From: Ectopseudomonas mendocina
GTDB taxonomy: Bacteria; Pseudomonadota; Gammaproteobacteria; Pseudomonadales; Pseudomonadaceae
Length of the DNA stretch: 64,000 nt
Assembly: GCF_016008875.1 (NCBI RefSeq)
Contig: NZ_JADTQG010000012.1
Coordinates: 151,198 to 215,197 of the forward strand
Direction: 5' to 3'
In this document: in pieces, positions 8,161 to 16,809 of the stretch
Position numbering within the stretch: the stretch's first letter is position 1
Layout of the letters: every line of letters begins with the position of its first letter
Notes under the pieces: model-generated
The model's input: the letters and a program-made list of their open reading frames with translations, nothing else
The model's database searches: none
What the model was told of the DNA's origin: nothing
Program-made: the position numbers and the translations under genes

Positions 8161-9099
8161 TCATTCGTCGCGGATAGCTGCCCGTAACGCCTCTATGAAG
8201 TCGCGGACTGCGGAGGATATGGGCTCGTCCTTGCGCAGCAGCACGCCGTAGGCCAGTGGCGGCGGCGCCAGGTTTGTTTGCACCTGTTTCAGGCTGCCGT
8301 CGAGCAGGTTCTGCCGCACCACGGCTTCCGGCAGCAGGGCCAGGGTGTCGCTGTTGCACAGGAGTTTCAGCGTGGTTTGCACGGAGGTGGTTTCGATGCT
8401 GTTCGCCGGCGGGTTGACCCCGGCGTCGCTGAACGACTGCTCCAGCGATTGACGTAGTGGGGTGTTGAGCGGGTAGAGCACCCAGGGCCATTCGGTCAGT
8501 TGCACCGGGCTGACGCGTTGCCGCGCGCAGAGCGGGTGTTCGGGGCGGGCGATGAGCAGGAAAGGCTCTTCGGCCAGCGCGGTGAAATCGAAGCGCTGGC
8601 GCTGCGGATGATCGGTGAAGCGCCCGACCACCAGGTCCAGCTGCTTATGCTCCAGCAGCTTGAGCAGATGGTCACTGGTGTCCTCCAGCAGTTCGATGGT
8701 CAGCAGCGGACGCCTGCCTTTCAGGCGCAACAGGGTTTCAGGCAGGGCGTGGGCAGTGGCGGCGAAGATAGCGCCCACCTTGAGGTAGCCATGGCCGCCC
8801 TGGCGCAGGCTTTCCAGGCGATAGCTGAAGGTCTGGCAATCATTCAGGGCGCGCTGTGCATAGGCGATCACTTCCGCGCCCAGCTCGGTTGCCGGCAGTT
8901 CGCGGTTGAGACGTTCGAACAGGGTGAAGCCGAACTGGTTCTCGATGTCGCGGAGCATCTTGCTGACCGCAGGCTGGCTCAGCCCCAGTTGCTGGGCGCT
9001 GCTGTGCATGTTGCCGGTGCGGGCCAGGCTGTCGATCAAGGCCAGGTGGCGATAGCGCAGCCAGTTGTGAAGCGTCGGGAGATTGCCGGTTTGGCTCAT
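8161..9099 (-). CDS. LysR-family transcriptional regulator
   Basis: A 312-residue LysR protein. The N-terminal winged helix-turn-helix is clear: 'HLALIDSLARTGNMHSSAQQL' then 'GLSQPAVSKMLRDIENQFG' (residues about 17-60), followed by the periplasmic-binding-like effector domain. It lies upstream of tctC in the same orientation with 173 bases between them, and it is divergent from the XylX-like FAH gene with 159 bases between. It is therefore placed to control both units; a TGACTAATAGTCA palindrome sits in the divergent gap. The effector is probably a sugar acid or its keto-deoxy derivative. Confidence 0.92.
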   Translation of the reverse strand: MSQTGNLPTLHNWLRYRHLALIDSLARTGNMHSSAQQLGLSQPAVSKMLRDIENQFGFTLFERLNRELPATELGAEVIAYAQRALNDCQTFSYRLESLRQGGHGYLKVGAIFAATAHALPETLLRLKGRRPLLTIELLEDTSDHLLKLLEHKQLDLVVGRFTDHPQRQRFDFTALAEEPFLLIARPEHPLCARQRVSPVQLTEWPWVLYPLNTPLRQSLEQSFSDAGVNPPANSIETTSVQTTLKLLCNSDTLALLPEAVVRQNLLDGSLKQVQTNLAPPPLAYGVLLRKDEPISSAVRDFIEALRAAIRDE

Positions 9100-9145
9100 G
9101 ACAGATGTGCTCAGGAAGACTCGATAACCGGATCATATCGCGTAC

Positions 9146-9158
9146 TGACTAATAGTCA
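9146..9158. promoter_or_regulatory. Palindrome between divergent LysR and XylX-like genes
   Basis: TGACTAATAGTCA is a perfect 13-base palindrome about a central A, located in the divergent promoter gap. It contains the ACTAAT core that resembles the CTAAT half-sites next to the other LysR genes. Candidate operator only. Confidence 0.4.
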
Positions 9159-9258
9159 TTGGTGGTTATCGCGATTGGGGAGATAAGGTCGGCCGGCCTG
9201 ACTGCACCACTGGGTGCCCCTGCAGGCATCCCCTTCGCATAACAAGACGGACACTGCC

Positions 9259-10440
9259 ATGTCACATGCTCTCAGCCTTTCGCCCAGCAACACCTTGCCA
9301 TCCGACGGCCTGCGCGGAACCCTCGTCGGCCGGGCCTGGCTGCCCGGAGAGCACGCGGGGCCTGCGCCCATCCTGCTGCGTGAAGATGGCGTCTACGATC
9401 TTTCCACTCTCGCGCCAACCCTCAGTGGCCTGTTCGAGCGCGAGCAATTGTTGACCAGCCTGACGAGCGTCAGTGGCAGCCCGCTGTGCAGCGTCGAGGC
9501 ATTGCTGTGCAACAGCGGTGCTGATTTCAATCCACAGCTGCCCAGCCTGCTGGCGCCGGCCGATCTGCAAGTGCTCAAGGCTGCCGGCGTCACCTTCGCT
9601 TCCAGCATGGTCGAGCGTGTGATCGAGGAGCGCGCCGGTGGCGACGCCAGTCTGGCCGAAGGTGTGCGAGCCAAGGTCAGGCAGGTACTGGGCGACGATT
9701 TCGCCAGCATCAAGCCGGGCTCCGAGAAGGCCCAGCAGGTCAAGGCGCTATTGCAGGAGCAGGGCCTGTGGTCGCAGTACCTGGAAGTCGGCATCGGCCC
9801 GGATGCCGAAATTTTCACCAAGGCACCGGTACTGGCTGCCGTCGGCAGCGGGGCAGAGATCGGCATTCATCCCGGCTCGGTGTGGAACAACCCGGAGCCG
9901 GAGGTCGTGCTGGCCGTCAACAGCCGGGGCGAGGTGCTGGGTGCAACCCTGGGCAACGACGTCAACCTGCGGGATTTCGAAGGCCGCAGTGCCCTGTTGC
10001 TGAGCAAGGCCAAGGACAACAATGCCTCATGCGGCATTGGCCCGTTCATCCGCCTGTTCGACGATACCTTCAGCCTCGATGACGTGCGCAACACGGTGGT
10101 TCGCCTGCGCGTCGAGGGCGCTGACGGCTATGTGCTCGAAGGTACCAGCTCCATGGACAAGATCAGCCGCGATCCGCTGGATCTGGTCGGCCAGGCGCTC
10201 AACCGCAATCACCAGTATCCGGATGGCTTCCTGCTGTTTCTCGGCACCCTGTTCGCGCCGACCGAGGACCGTGATGCACCGGGTGGCGGCTTCACCCACA
10301 AGCTCGCCGACCGGGTGATCATCAGCAGTGAGCAGCTGGGCGCCCTGCACAACCGTGTCAACCATAGTGACAAGGCGCCGGTCTGGCAATTCGGTCTCAA
10401 CGCGCTGATCAACAACCTGGCGGCACGCGGCCTGGTCTGA
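9259..10440 (+). CDS. FAH-family protein, XylX-like 2-keto-3-deoxy-pentonate dehydratase candidate
   Basis: A 393-residue fumarylacetoacetate-hydrolase-fold enzyme, longer than hydrolytic FAH members (about 280) and in the range of XylX-type 2-keto-3-deoxy-D-xylonate dehydratases. The metal-site pattern is in 'GSVWNNPEPEVVLAVN', with 'GNDVNLRDFEGRSALLLSKAKD' and 'GTSSMDKISRDP' after it. The start MSHALSL is chosen over an in-frame ATG-less extension because it carries the normal spacing and the preceding 15 residues look like leader. A single alpha-ketoglutarate-semialdehyde dehydrogenase lies 5 kb downstream, which is the next step after such a dehydratase. Fold is certain, stereospecific substrate is inference. 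Confidence 0.85.
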   Translation: MSHALSLSPSNTLPSDGLRGTLVGRAWLPGEHAGPAPILLREDGVYDLSTLAPTLSGLFEREQLLTSLTSVSGSPLCSVEALLCNSGADFNPQLPSLLAPADLQVLKAAGVTFASSMVERVIEERAGGDASLAEGVRAKVRQVLGDDFASIKPGSEKAQQVKALLQEQGLWSQYLEVGIGPDAEIFTKAPVLAAVGSGAEIGIHPGSVWNNPEPEVVLAVNSRGEVLGATLGNDVNLRDFEGRSALLLSKAKDNNASCGIGPFIRLFDDTFSLDDVRNTVVRLRVEGADGYVLEGTSSMDKISRDPLDLVGQALNRNHQYPDGFLLFLGTLFAPTEDRDAPGGGFTHKLADRVIISSEQLGALHNRVNHSDKAPVWQFGLNALINNLAARGLV

Positions 10441-10443
10441 TGC

Positions 10444-11376
10444 TCAGGCGTTGTCCTGCGCCGGTGTGAGCTGCTCGATGAACAGGTGGCTGATCGAAGA
10501 CAGGCTGACACCGCGCCGGGTGATCAGCTGATACGGCTCGCTGCGGCTCTTCAGTTGCAGCGGCAGGATGCAGGTCATGCCGAAAGCGGTGCAGAAGCGC
10601 GCCACGTCTGTCGACAGCAGGGCGACCAGTTCCGGGTTCTTCTGCAGCAGCGACAGGGTGGTGAAGGCCGAGGTGGTTTCCAGCAAGTGCAACGGGAAGC
10701 GTAGCCCTGCCTGCTGGAATTCCCGCTCCAGTGAAAGGCGCATCGGCATGTTGACCGAGTAGACCACCCAGCGGCTGTCAGCCAGGTCGGCCAGTTCCAG
10801 TTGCGCGCGGCCGGCCAGCGGATGATCACGGTTGGAGACCACGGCCAGGGTTTCGTCACGCACGTCGATGCAGTCGTATTGCTCCGGCTGGCGGCTGATG
10901 CTGGTGCGACAGATCGCCAAATCCAGCCGGCCCTGGTCGAGCAGGCTGAGCAGCCGCGCACTGGTGTCTTCGACGATTTCCACCGACAGATCCGGGTGCT
11001 CCTCCAGCAGCCGGGTCAGCGCATCCGTCATGAACGGCACCGCGCCCATGATCACACCGACCGACAGCCGTCCGCCGTGGCCTTGGAGAATACCCAGCAT
11101 TTCTTCGCGCAGATGGGTCAGGTCGGTCTGGATCAGCTTGGCATAGCGAATTGCGCAATGCCCCAGCTCGTTGGCCTCCAGGCCACGGTTGGTGCGTACG
11201 AAAAGCGGCGCGCCCAGCGTGGTCTCTATTTCCTGCAGCGCCTTGGTTGCCCCGGGTTGGCTGATCGAGACCAGTTCCGCGGCCTTGATCAACGAGCCCT
11301 GCTCGCCAAGGGCAATCAGCAGACGCAGTTGGCGGAAGCGCAGGCGGGAAAAAATGGAGGACACCGATGGCAGCAT
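10444..11376 (-). CDS. LysR-family regulator (GbpR/GalR-like paralogue A)
   Basis: A 310-residue LysR protein with N-terminal wHTH 'LRQLRLLIALGEQGS' (as RFRQLRLLIALGEQG) and 'VSISQPGATKALQEIE'. It is convergent with the XylX-like gene (three bases apart) and divergent from the iron alcohol dehydrogenase gene. It is a close paralogue of the LysR gene at 12.9-13.8 kb: both share FRQLRLLIAL/IRQLRLLIAL, ISQPGATKAL, ILQGHGG and a matching length. The GATKAL variant in the recognition helix is typical of sugar-acid regulators such as GbpR. It probably controls the divergent dehydrogenase gene, whose upstream region has a TCATTAG site at 11411. Confidence 0.92.
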   Translation of the reverse strand: MLPSVSSIFSRLRFRQLRLLIALGEQGSLIKAAELVSISQPGATKALQEIETTLGAPLFVRTNRGLEANELGHCAIRYAKLIQTDLTHLREEMLGILQGHGGRLSVGVIMGAVPFMTDALTRLLEEHPDLSVEIVEDTSARLLSLLDQGRLDLAICRTSISRQPEQYDCIDVRDETLAVVSNRDHPLAGRAQLELADLADSRWVVYSVNMPMRLSLEREFQQAGLRFPLHLLETTSAFTTLSLLQKNPELVALLSTDVARFCTAFGMTCILPLQLKSRSEPYQLITRRGVSLSSISHLFIEQLTPAQDNA

Positions 11377-11538
11377 ATATAGCTTTCCCTTATAGCAGTA
11401 TCAACGCCTCTCATTAGTCAGGAGCGCCTCTATCTCATAGTTTGCCTGGGCGGCAAGGCTATCCGTGAGAATGTCCGAGTGATCTTACTCGACGTTTTCC
11501 GCTGCCTGCTATTACAAAAAACAAAGCAGAGGCTTCCC

Positions 11539-12678
11539 ATGGCACTTATCAACTACCTCACCCAAGTCCAGTTCGGCTATGACGCCCTCGGCCAGTTGGC
11601 TGCCGAGTGTCAGCGCATTGGTATCACTCGGCCCTTTATCGTCACCGATACCGGAGTGCGTGCTGCAGGTATCGTCGACAAGGTGCTGGCGCAACTGGCC
11701 GAGCCCGCCGTTGCCGAGGTATTCGACCAGACGCCGCCGAACCCGAATGAAGGTGTGGTGCGTGCTGCGGCTGCGCGTTATCGCGATGGCGGTTTCGACG
11801 GCATCATCGCGGTCGGTGGCGGTTCTTCCATCGACCTAGCCAAGGGTGTTGCCGTATGCGGCACCCATGAAGGCCCGCTGAAGCAGTTTGCCGTTATCGA
11901 AGGCGGGTTGACCCGCATCACCGCCGCCACCGCGCCGGTGATCGCCATCCCCACCACCGCCGGTACTGGCAGCGAAGTCGGTCGTGGCGCCATCCTGATT
12001 CTCGATGACGGGCGCAAGGTCGGCGTCATCTCGCCCTATCTGATCCCGCGTTCGGCGATCTGCGATCCCGAACTGACCCTCGGCTTGCCGGCGCAACTGA
12101 CCGCTGCCACGGGCATGGATGCCATCGCCCACTGCCTGGAAACCTTCATGGCGCCGGCGTTCAACCCACCCGCCGACGGTATCGCCCTGGATGGCCTGTG
12201 GCGTGCCTGGCGGCACATCGAGCGTGCAACCCGTACCCCCGGAGATCGCGAGGCGCGGCTGAACATGATGAGCGCCTCGATGCAGGGCGCCCTGGCGTTC
12301 CAGAAGGGTCTGGGTTGCGTGCACAGCCTCAGTCACGCGCTTGGCGGTATCAACCCAAGGCTGCATCACGGCACCCTCAACGCGGTATTTCTGCCCGCAG
12401 TTATCGCCTTCAACGCGCAGTCCGACTCGGTGCGCGACGAGCAGAAACTGCAACGCATCGCTCAGGCCATGGGCCTGGGGAGTGTCGAGGAAATCATCCC
12501 GGCGATTCGTGAGATGAACCGTCGTCTCGGCATGCCTTCGGGCCTGGCGGAAATGGGCGTGGACGAGTCGCTGTTCCCGGCGATCATCGAAGGAGCGCTG
12601 GCCGACCATAGCCACAAGACCAACCCGCGGGTGGCGAGTGCTGAGGACTACGCCGAGTTGCTGCGTCAGTCGTTGTAA
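11539..12678 (+). CDS. Iron-containing (group III) alcohol dehydrogenase
   Basis: A 379-residue Fe-ADH-family oxidoreductase. The NAD(P)-binding 'AVGGGSSIDLAKG', the 'IPTTAGTGSEVG' loop, and the metal ligands in 'GMDAIAHCLE' (Asp, His) and 'KGLGCVHSLSHALGG' (His residues) are all present. Family members reduce or oxidise aldehydes, hydroxyacids and maleylacetate. The ATG with upstream GCAGAGG is chosen over an in-frame start 60 bases earlier that lacks a ribosome site. It stands alone on the plus strand, divergent from the LysR gene. In a sugar-acid cluster it could oxidise a hydroxyl of the substrate or clear an aldehyde intermediate; this is inference. Confidence 0.9.
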   Translation: MALINYLTQVQFGYDALGQLAAECQRIGITRPFIVTDTGVRAAGIVDKVLAQLAEPAVAEVFDQTPPNPNEGVVRAAAARYRDGGFDGIIAVGGGSSIDLAKGVAVCGTHEGPLKQFAVIEGGLTRITAATAPVIAIPTTAGTGSEVGRGAILILDDGRKVGVISPYLIPRSAICDPELTLGLPAQLTAATGMDAIAHCLETFMAPAFNPPADGIALDGLWRAWRHIERATRTPGDREARLNMMSASMQGALAFQKGLGCVHSLSHALGGINPRLHHGTLNAVFLPAVIAFNAQSDSVRDEQKLQRIAQAMGLGSVEEIIPAIREMNRRLGMPSGLAEMGVDESLFPAIIEGALADHSHKTNPRVASAEDYAELLRQSL

Positions 12679-12760
12679 GTGCGCTGATGGCGTGGCCGAG
12701 GCTGTGGCATTGGTGGCGCAATGCTAGAGAGGTGTCGGCCTTCCGCCAGCTGCCATGACC

Positions 12761-12837
12761 TTCGCGGACAAGTCCGCTCCCACAGTAAACGCAGGCGCTG
12801 TGGCTTGCATCGTGGAAGCGGACTTGTCCGCGAATGC
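12761..12837. repeat. Inverted pair of REP elements (BIME-like)
   Basis: TTCGCGGACAAGTCCGCTCC at the left and its inverted form GGAAGCGGACTTGTCCGCGAA at the right, given as GCGGACTTGTCCGCGAA, separated by about 35 bases. It fills the gap between the convergent alcohol dehydrogenase and LysR genes. Confidence 0.8.
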
Positions 12838-12866
12838 TCTCCTGATGCGGCTCTGGACAGTGCCTG

Positions 12867-13811
12867 TCAGGCATCTTCCAACAGCGTGTCCAGCTCGTTG
12901 CGCAGGAGCTCCAGCAATTGCGCTGCCAAAGGCGACAGGTTGGTGCCGCTGCGATGGATGATCGAGCACGGTTCGTTACGCGACTGCAGCGATAGTGGCA
13001 ACCGGCGCAGCAGACCGAAGCCTTCGCTGGAGCAGGCGATGGAGTGGGGCATCACGGCCACAAGCTGCGGGTCTTCCTGCAGCAGGCTGAGCATGGTGAA
13101 GGTCGAGGAAGTTTCCAGCGGGTTGCGTGGGAACTCCAGGCCGGCTTCGCCGAATTCACGCTCCAGAACCGTGCGCATCGGTGTGCCGGTCGGGTAGACC
13201 ACCCAGCTGTAGGCGCTCAGGTCGGCTAACTGCAGCGCCGGGTTGTTCTGCTGCGGATGCTGCGGGGCTGCGACCAGCGCCAGGCGCTCGGCATGCAGGC
13301 TCAGACACTCGTAGGCGTCCGGATGCTGGCTGCCACTGGTGCGGGCGATGGCCAGATCCAGGCGACCCTCATCGAGCAGCTTGAGCAGTCGCGGGCTGAT
13401 GTCCTCGACGATCTGCACGGAAATATCCGGCTGCGCCTGGCGCAGGCGGGTGAGGGCGCGCAGAACCAGCGGCACCGAGCCGGCGATGGTGCCCACTGCC
13501 AGGTGACCACCATGGCCCTGGAGGATGCCCTGCATTTCGTCATGCAGGTGTGCCAAGTCGTTGTGGATCAGGCGCGCGTAGCGGATCACGCAGCGGCCCA
13601 TGTCATTGGCCTGCAGGCCTTGGGCCGTGCGTATGAACAGTGGCGTGCCGAAGGTGGTTTCGATCTCGTGCAGCGCCTTGGTTGCACCCGGCTGGCTGAT
13701 GGCGATGCGCTCAGCTGCACGGTGCAGGGTGCCCAGCTCGTCGAGGGCGATCAGCAGGCGCAACTGGCGAATACGCAGGCGCGAAACGATGTAGTTGAGT
13801 GGCTGCAACAT
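12867..13811 (-). CDS. LysR-family regulator (GbpR/GalR-like paralogue B)
   Basis: A 314-residue LysR protein with wHTH 'RIRQLRLLIALDELGT' and 'IAISQPGATKALHEIE', then an effector-binding domain. The ATG at 13811 (MLQPLNYIV) is preferred to a GTG 24 bases upstream: it aligns with the start of the paralogue at 10.4-11.4 kb, and the upstream GTG would sit inside the operator palindrome. It is divergent from the AraD1-like gene and presumably controls it and the following semialdehyde dehydrogenase. The pair of paralogous regulators next to separate FAH-family genes suggests one regulator per substrate branch. Confidence 0.92.
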   Translation of the reverse strand: MLQPLNYIVSRLRIRQLRLLIALDELGTLHRAAERIAISQPGATKALHEIETTFGTPLFIRTAQGLQANDMGRCVIRYARLIHNDLAHLHDEMQGILQGHGGHLAVGTIAGSVPLVLRALTRLRQAQPDISVQIVEDISPRLLKLLDEGRLDLAIARTSGSQHPDAYECLSLHAERLALVAAPQHPQQNNPALQLADLSAYSWVVYPTGTPMRTVLEREFGEAGLEFPRNPLETSSTFTMLSLLQEDPQLVAVMPHSIACSSEGFGLLRRLPLSLQSRNEPCSIIHRSGTNLSPLAAQLLELLRNELDTLLEDA

Positions 13812-13834
13812 AGGGGGATGACGAAAAGTTATCA

Positions 13835-13857
13835 CCTAATCAGAAGCTTTCATTAGG
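13835..13857. promoter_or_regulatory. Palindromic LysR operator between LysR and araD1
   Basis: Arms CCTAAT and ATTAGG enclose a central AAGCTT, giving a 23-base near-perfect palindrome in the divergent promoter region. LysR boxes are commonly of this size and position. The CTAATGA half-site recurs upstream of tctC and of the iron alcohol dehydrogenase gene. Confidence 0.6.
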
Positions 13858-13946
13858 CAGCACTGCGGGCAATTTTTAAAGTGCTGGCCAAGCACGCCGC
13901 AGCGTCGGCGCAAGAACAACCGGACAAGAACAACAGGAGCACAGCG

Positions 13947-14948
13947 ATGCGGTTGATTCAGTTTGAGAACGAACAGGGCCAGCGCCAGGTCGGCGTCGTC
14001 GGTGACGCACGCATCAGCGTGGTCAAGGGCGTCAGCAGCACCCGTGAGCTGGCGCTGCAGGCGATCCGTAACGGTCACGGCCTGATCGCCGAGATCGAGC
14101 GTCTGGGCGTCGAACAGGGACCGGTCTACGCCGAGCTGATCGAGCAGAAGCGTCTGCTGGCTCCGCTGGATCACAGCGATCCGGCTCACTGCCTGATCTC
14201 CGGTACCGGTCTGACCCATCTGGGTAGCGCCTCCACGCGCGACAAGATGCACCAGCAGGTGGAAGCGCAGCAGGCCGAAGGCAAGCTCACCGACACCATG
14301 CAGATGTTCCAGTGGGGCATGGCCGGCGGTCGCCCGGCTGCAGGCAGCGAAGGCGCACAGCCGGAGTGGTTCTACAAGGGTGACGGCAGCATCGTGGTTC
14401 GCCCCGGTGAAGACTTCCCGGTACCCGGCTTCGCCGAGGACTTCGGTGAGGAGCCGGAGTTGACCGGCCTCTACGTGATTGGCGACGATGGCCAGCCGTA
14501 TCGCATCGGCTTCGCGCTGGGCAACGAGTTCTCCGACCACGTGGTCGAGCGCAAGAACTACCTGTACCTGGCCCACTCGAAGCTGCGTTTCTGCTCCTTC
14601 GGTCCGGAGATGCTGATCGGTGAGCTGCCGCGCCACCTGTCCGGCATCAGCCGTATCCGGCGTGGCGACCAGGTGTTGTGGGAGAGGGAGTTCCTCTCAG
14701 GCGAGGACAACATGTGCCACAGCCTGGAGAACCTTGAGTACCACCACTTCAAGTATCGCCAGTTCCTGCGTCCGGGTGATGTGCACGTGCACTTCTTCGG
14801 CACTGCGACCCTGTCGTTCGCCGACGGCATCAAGGCACAACCTGGGGATACCTTCGAAGTCAGCCTGGATGCGCTGGGCGAGCCGCTGCGCAACGGGATC
14901 AGCGTGCATGCGCCCGCGGTGAAGGTCGGTGGTGTACGCCAGCTTTAA
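13947..14948 (+). CDS. araD1: AraD1/GguC-family FAH protein, 2-keto-3-deoxy-L-arabonate dehydratase-like
   Basis: A 333-residue FAH-superfamily protein of the AraD1 (GguC) type, which converts 2-keto-3-deoxy-L-arabonate to alpha-ketoglutarate semialdehyde. Characteristic blocks are 'ISGTGLTHLGSASTRD', 'PEWFYKGDGSIV', 'GEEPELTGLYVIGDDG' and 'HVHFFGTATLSFADG'. The start has AACAGGAG seven bases upstream of the ATG; an upstream in-frame extension of 22 residues lacks this. The semialdehyde dehydrogenase gene follows on the same strand after about 210 bases, matching the next pathway step. Assignment rests on recalled family patterns; a related 2-keto-3-deoxy acid is possible. Confidence 0.86.
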   Translation: MRLIQFENEQGQRQVGVVGDARISVVKGVSSTRELALQAIRNGHGLIAEIERLGVEQGPVYAELIEQKRLLAPLDHSDPAHCLISGTGLTHLGSASTRDKMHQQVEAQQAEGKLTDTMQMFQWGMAGGRPAAGSEGAQPEWFYKGDGSIVVRPGEDFPVPGFAEDFGEEPELTGLYVIGDDGQPYRIGFALGNEFSDHVVERKNYLYLAHSKLRFCSFGPEMLIGELPRHLSGISRIRRGDQVLWEREFLSGEDNMCHSLENLEYHHFKYRQFLRPGDVHVHFFGTATLSFADGIKAQPGDTFEVSLDALGEPLRNGISVHAPAVKVGGVRQL

Positions 14949-15059
14949 GCCGCTGTCAGGCTCGGCGGCGTTGCTGTCGGGTCGAAAATCCGCCTGGCGG
15001 ATTGACGGATTGCGCCCTCACAAGGGGACGAATGCCGAAGTTATCACTTATCATATGTC

Positions 15060-15082
15060 TGACAACTGAAGTAGAGTTGTCA
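15060..15082. promoter_or_regulatory. Perfect inverted repeat upstream of the semialdehyde dehydrogenase gene
   Basis: TGACAACT-(7)-AGTTGTCA, arms of eight bases, lies about 75 bases before the start codon in a 209-base gap. It has no T-run, so an operator for a dimeric regulator is more likely than a terminator. No regulator identified. Confidence 0.5.
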
Positions 15083-15157
15083 CTCCTCGACTCAGAAGGT
15101 CGAGGCCTCATTCATTGTCCGGGGCGGCGCTGCCGTCCCTACTGACAGGAGAACACC

Positions 15158-16741
15158 ATGCTGAGTTTGACTGGCCACAATTACATCGGCGGAGAGCGCC
15201 GCGCCGCCGGCACCGTCGAGCACAAGAGCCTCGACGCCAGCAGCGGTGAAGCGCTGCCCTACACCTTCATCCAGGCCACGCCTGAGGAAGTTGACGCTGC
15301 CGCCCAGGCTGCCGCTGCCGCTTACCCGACTTACCGCAACCTGTCGGCCGTACGTCGCGCCGAGTTCCTTGAGGCGATCGCCGACGAAATCGACGCCCTC
15401 GGCGATGACTTCGTTGCCCTGGTCACCCGTGAAACCGCACTGCCGGCTGCTCGCATCCAGGGCGAACGTGGTCGTACAAGTGGCCAGATGCGTCTGTTCG
15501 CCAAGGTGCTGCGTCGTGGTGACTTCTACGGTGCACGCATCGACCGCGCCCTGCCGGATCGCCAGCCGCTGCCGCGCCCGGATATCCGTCAGTACCAGAT
15601 CGGCGTTGGCCCGGTCGCCGTGTTCGGCGCCAGCAACTTCCCGCTGGCCTTCTCCACCGCGGGTGGCGATACCGCTTCGGCTCTGGCTGCCGGTTGCCCG
15701 GTGGTGTTCAAGGCGCACAGCGGCCACATGGCCACTGCCGAGTGCGTAGCTGATGCGGTAGTCCGCGCCGCTGAGAAAACCGGCATGCCCAAGGGCGTGT
15801 TCAATATGATCTTCGGCGGCGGCGTCGGCGAAATTCTGGTCAAGCACCCGGCCATCCAGGCCGTTGGCTTCACCGGTTCGCTCAAAGGCGGTCGCGCCCT
15901 GTGCGACATGGCTGCTGCCCGCCCGCAGCCGATCCCGGTGTTCGCCGAGATGTCCAGCGTCAACCCGGTGATCGTCCTGCCGGGCGCTCTGAAGGCACGT
16001 GGCGCCACTGTGGCCAAGGAGCTGGCTGGCTCCGTGGTACTGGGCTGCGGCCAGTTCTGCACCAACCCGGGCCTGGTCATCGGCATTCGCAGCGCCGAGT
16101 TCAGCGACTTCGTCGCCGGCCTGGCCGACGCCATCGGCGCACAACCGGCGCAGACCATGCTCAACGCCGGCACCCTGCGCAGCTACACCAGCGGTGTCGC
16201 GCAGCTCAAAGGCCATGCAAAAGTCAGCCACCTGGCGGGCAACGAGCAGACCGGTAACCAGGCGCAGCCGCAGCTGTTCAAGGCCGACGTCAGCATGCTG
16301 CTCGAAGGTGATCATGTGCTGCAGGAAGAAGTCTTCGGCCCGACCACCATCGTCGTCGAAGTCGCCGACAGCGCCGAGCTGACCCGTGCCCTGCAAAGCA
16401 TGCACGGCCAGCTGACCGCGACCCTGATCGCCGAGCGTGAAGACCTGACCGCCTTCCGCGACCTGCTGCCGCTGCTGGAACTCAAAGCCGGCCGCGTGCT
16501 GCTCAATGGCTACCCGACTGGCGTGGAAGTCTGCGACTCGATGGTGCATGGCGGCCCGTACCCGGCGACCTCCGACGCCCGCGGTACCTCGGTCGGCACC
16601 CTGGCGATCCACCGCTTCCTGCGTCCGGTCTGCTACCAGAACTACCCGGACGATGTACTGCCGGAAGCGCTGCAGAACGCCAACCCGCTGGGCATTCAGC
16701 GTCTGGTCGATGGCGTGCACAGCCGTGACGCGCTGAGCTGA
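15158..16741 (+). CDS. Alpha-ketoglutarate semialdehyde (2,5-dioxovalerate) dehydrogenase
   Basis: A 527-residue NADP-type aldehyde dehydrogenase of the KGSADH group, which oxidises 2,5-dioxopentanoate to alpha-ketoglutarate, the last step of pentose, glucarate and hydroxyproline routes. Features are the N-terminal 'GHNYIGGERRAAG', 'VFGASNFPLAFSTAGGDTAS' cofactor loop, the general-base Glu in 'PVFAEMSSVNPV' and the catalytic Cys in 'VLGCGQFCTNPGL'. The length (about 525) and the FPLAFS/GGDTAS pattern separate this group from ordinary ALDHs. GACAGGAG precedes the ATG. With two FAH-family dehydratase candidates nearby, it is the common exit to the TCA cycle. Confidence 0.94.
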   Translation: MLSLTGHNYIGGERRAAGTVEHKSLDASSGEALPYTFIQATPEEVDAAAQAAAAAYPTYRNLSAVRRAEFLEAIADEIDALGDDFVALVTRETALPAARIQGERGRTSGQMRLFAKVLRRGDFYGARIDRALPDRQPLPRPDIRQYQIGVGPVAVFGASNFPLAFSTAGGDTASALAAGCPVVFKAHSGHMATAECVADAVVRAAEKTGMPKGVFNMIFGGGVGEILVKHPAIQAVGFTGSLKGGRALCDMAAARPQPIPVFAEMSSVNPVIVLPGALKARGATVAKELAGSVVLGCGQFCTNPGLVIGIRSAEFSDFVAGLADAIGAQPAQTMLNAGTLRSYTSGVAQLKGHAKVSHLAGNEQTGNQAQPQLFKADVSMLLEGDHVLQEEVFGPTTIVVEVADSAELTRALQSMHGQLTATLIAEREDLTAFRDLLPLLELKAGRVLLNGYPTGVEVCDSMVHGGPYPATSDARGTSVGTLAIHRFLRPVCYQNYPDDVLPEALQNANPLGIQRLVDGVHSRDALS

Positions 16742-16757
16742 TCCAAGCGCTGAAATG

Positions 16758-16789
16758 AAAAATGCCGCACCCTTGGGTGCGGCATTTTT
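16758..16789. terminator. Bidirectional rho-independent terminator
   Basis: Perfect 15-base arms AAAAATGCCGCACCC and GGGTGCGGCATTTTT with a two-base loop. A-rich before and T-rich after, it can serve the dehydrogenase gene and the convergent alpha/beta hydrolase gene. Confidence 0.92.
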
Positions 16790-16809
16790 CGTTGAGGCGA
16801 CGGCGAGGT

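Noticed and set aside
15092..16720. 542-codon minus-strand frame over the semialdehyde dehydrogenase
   Set aside because: Shadow of a gene with clear ALDH motifs on the other strand.
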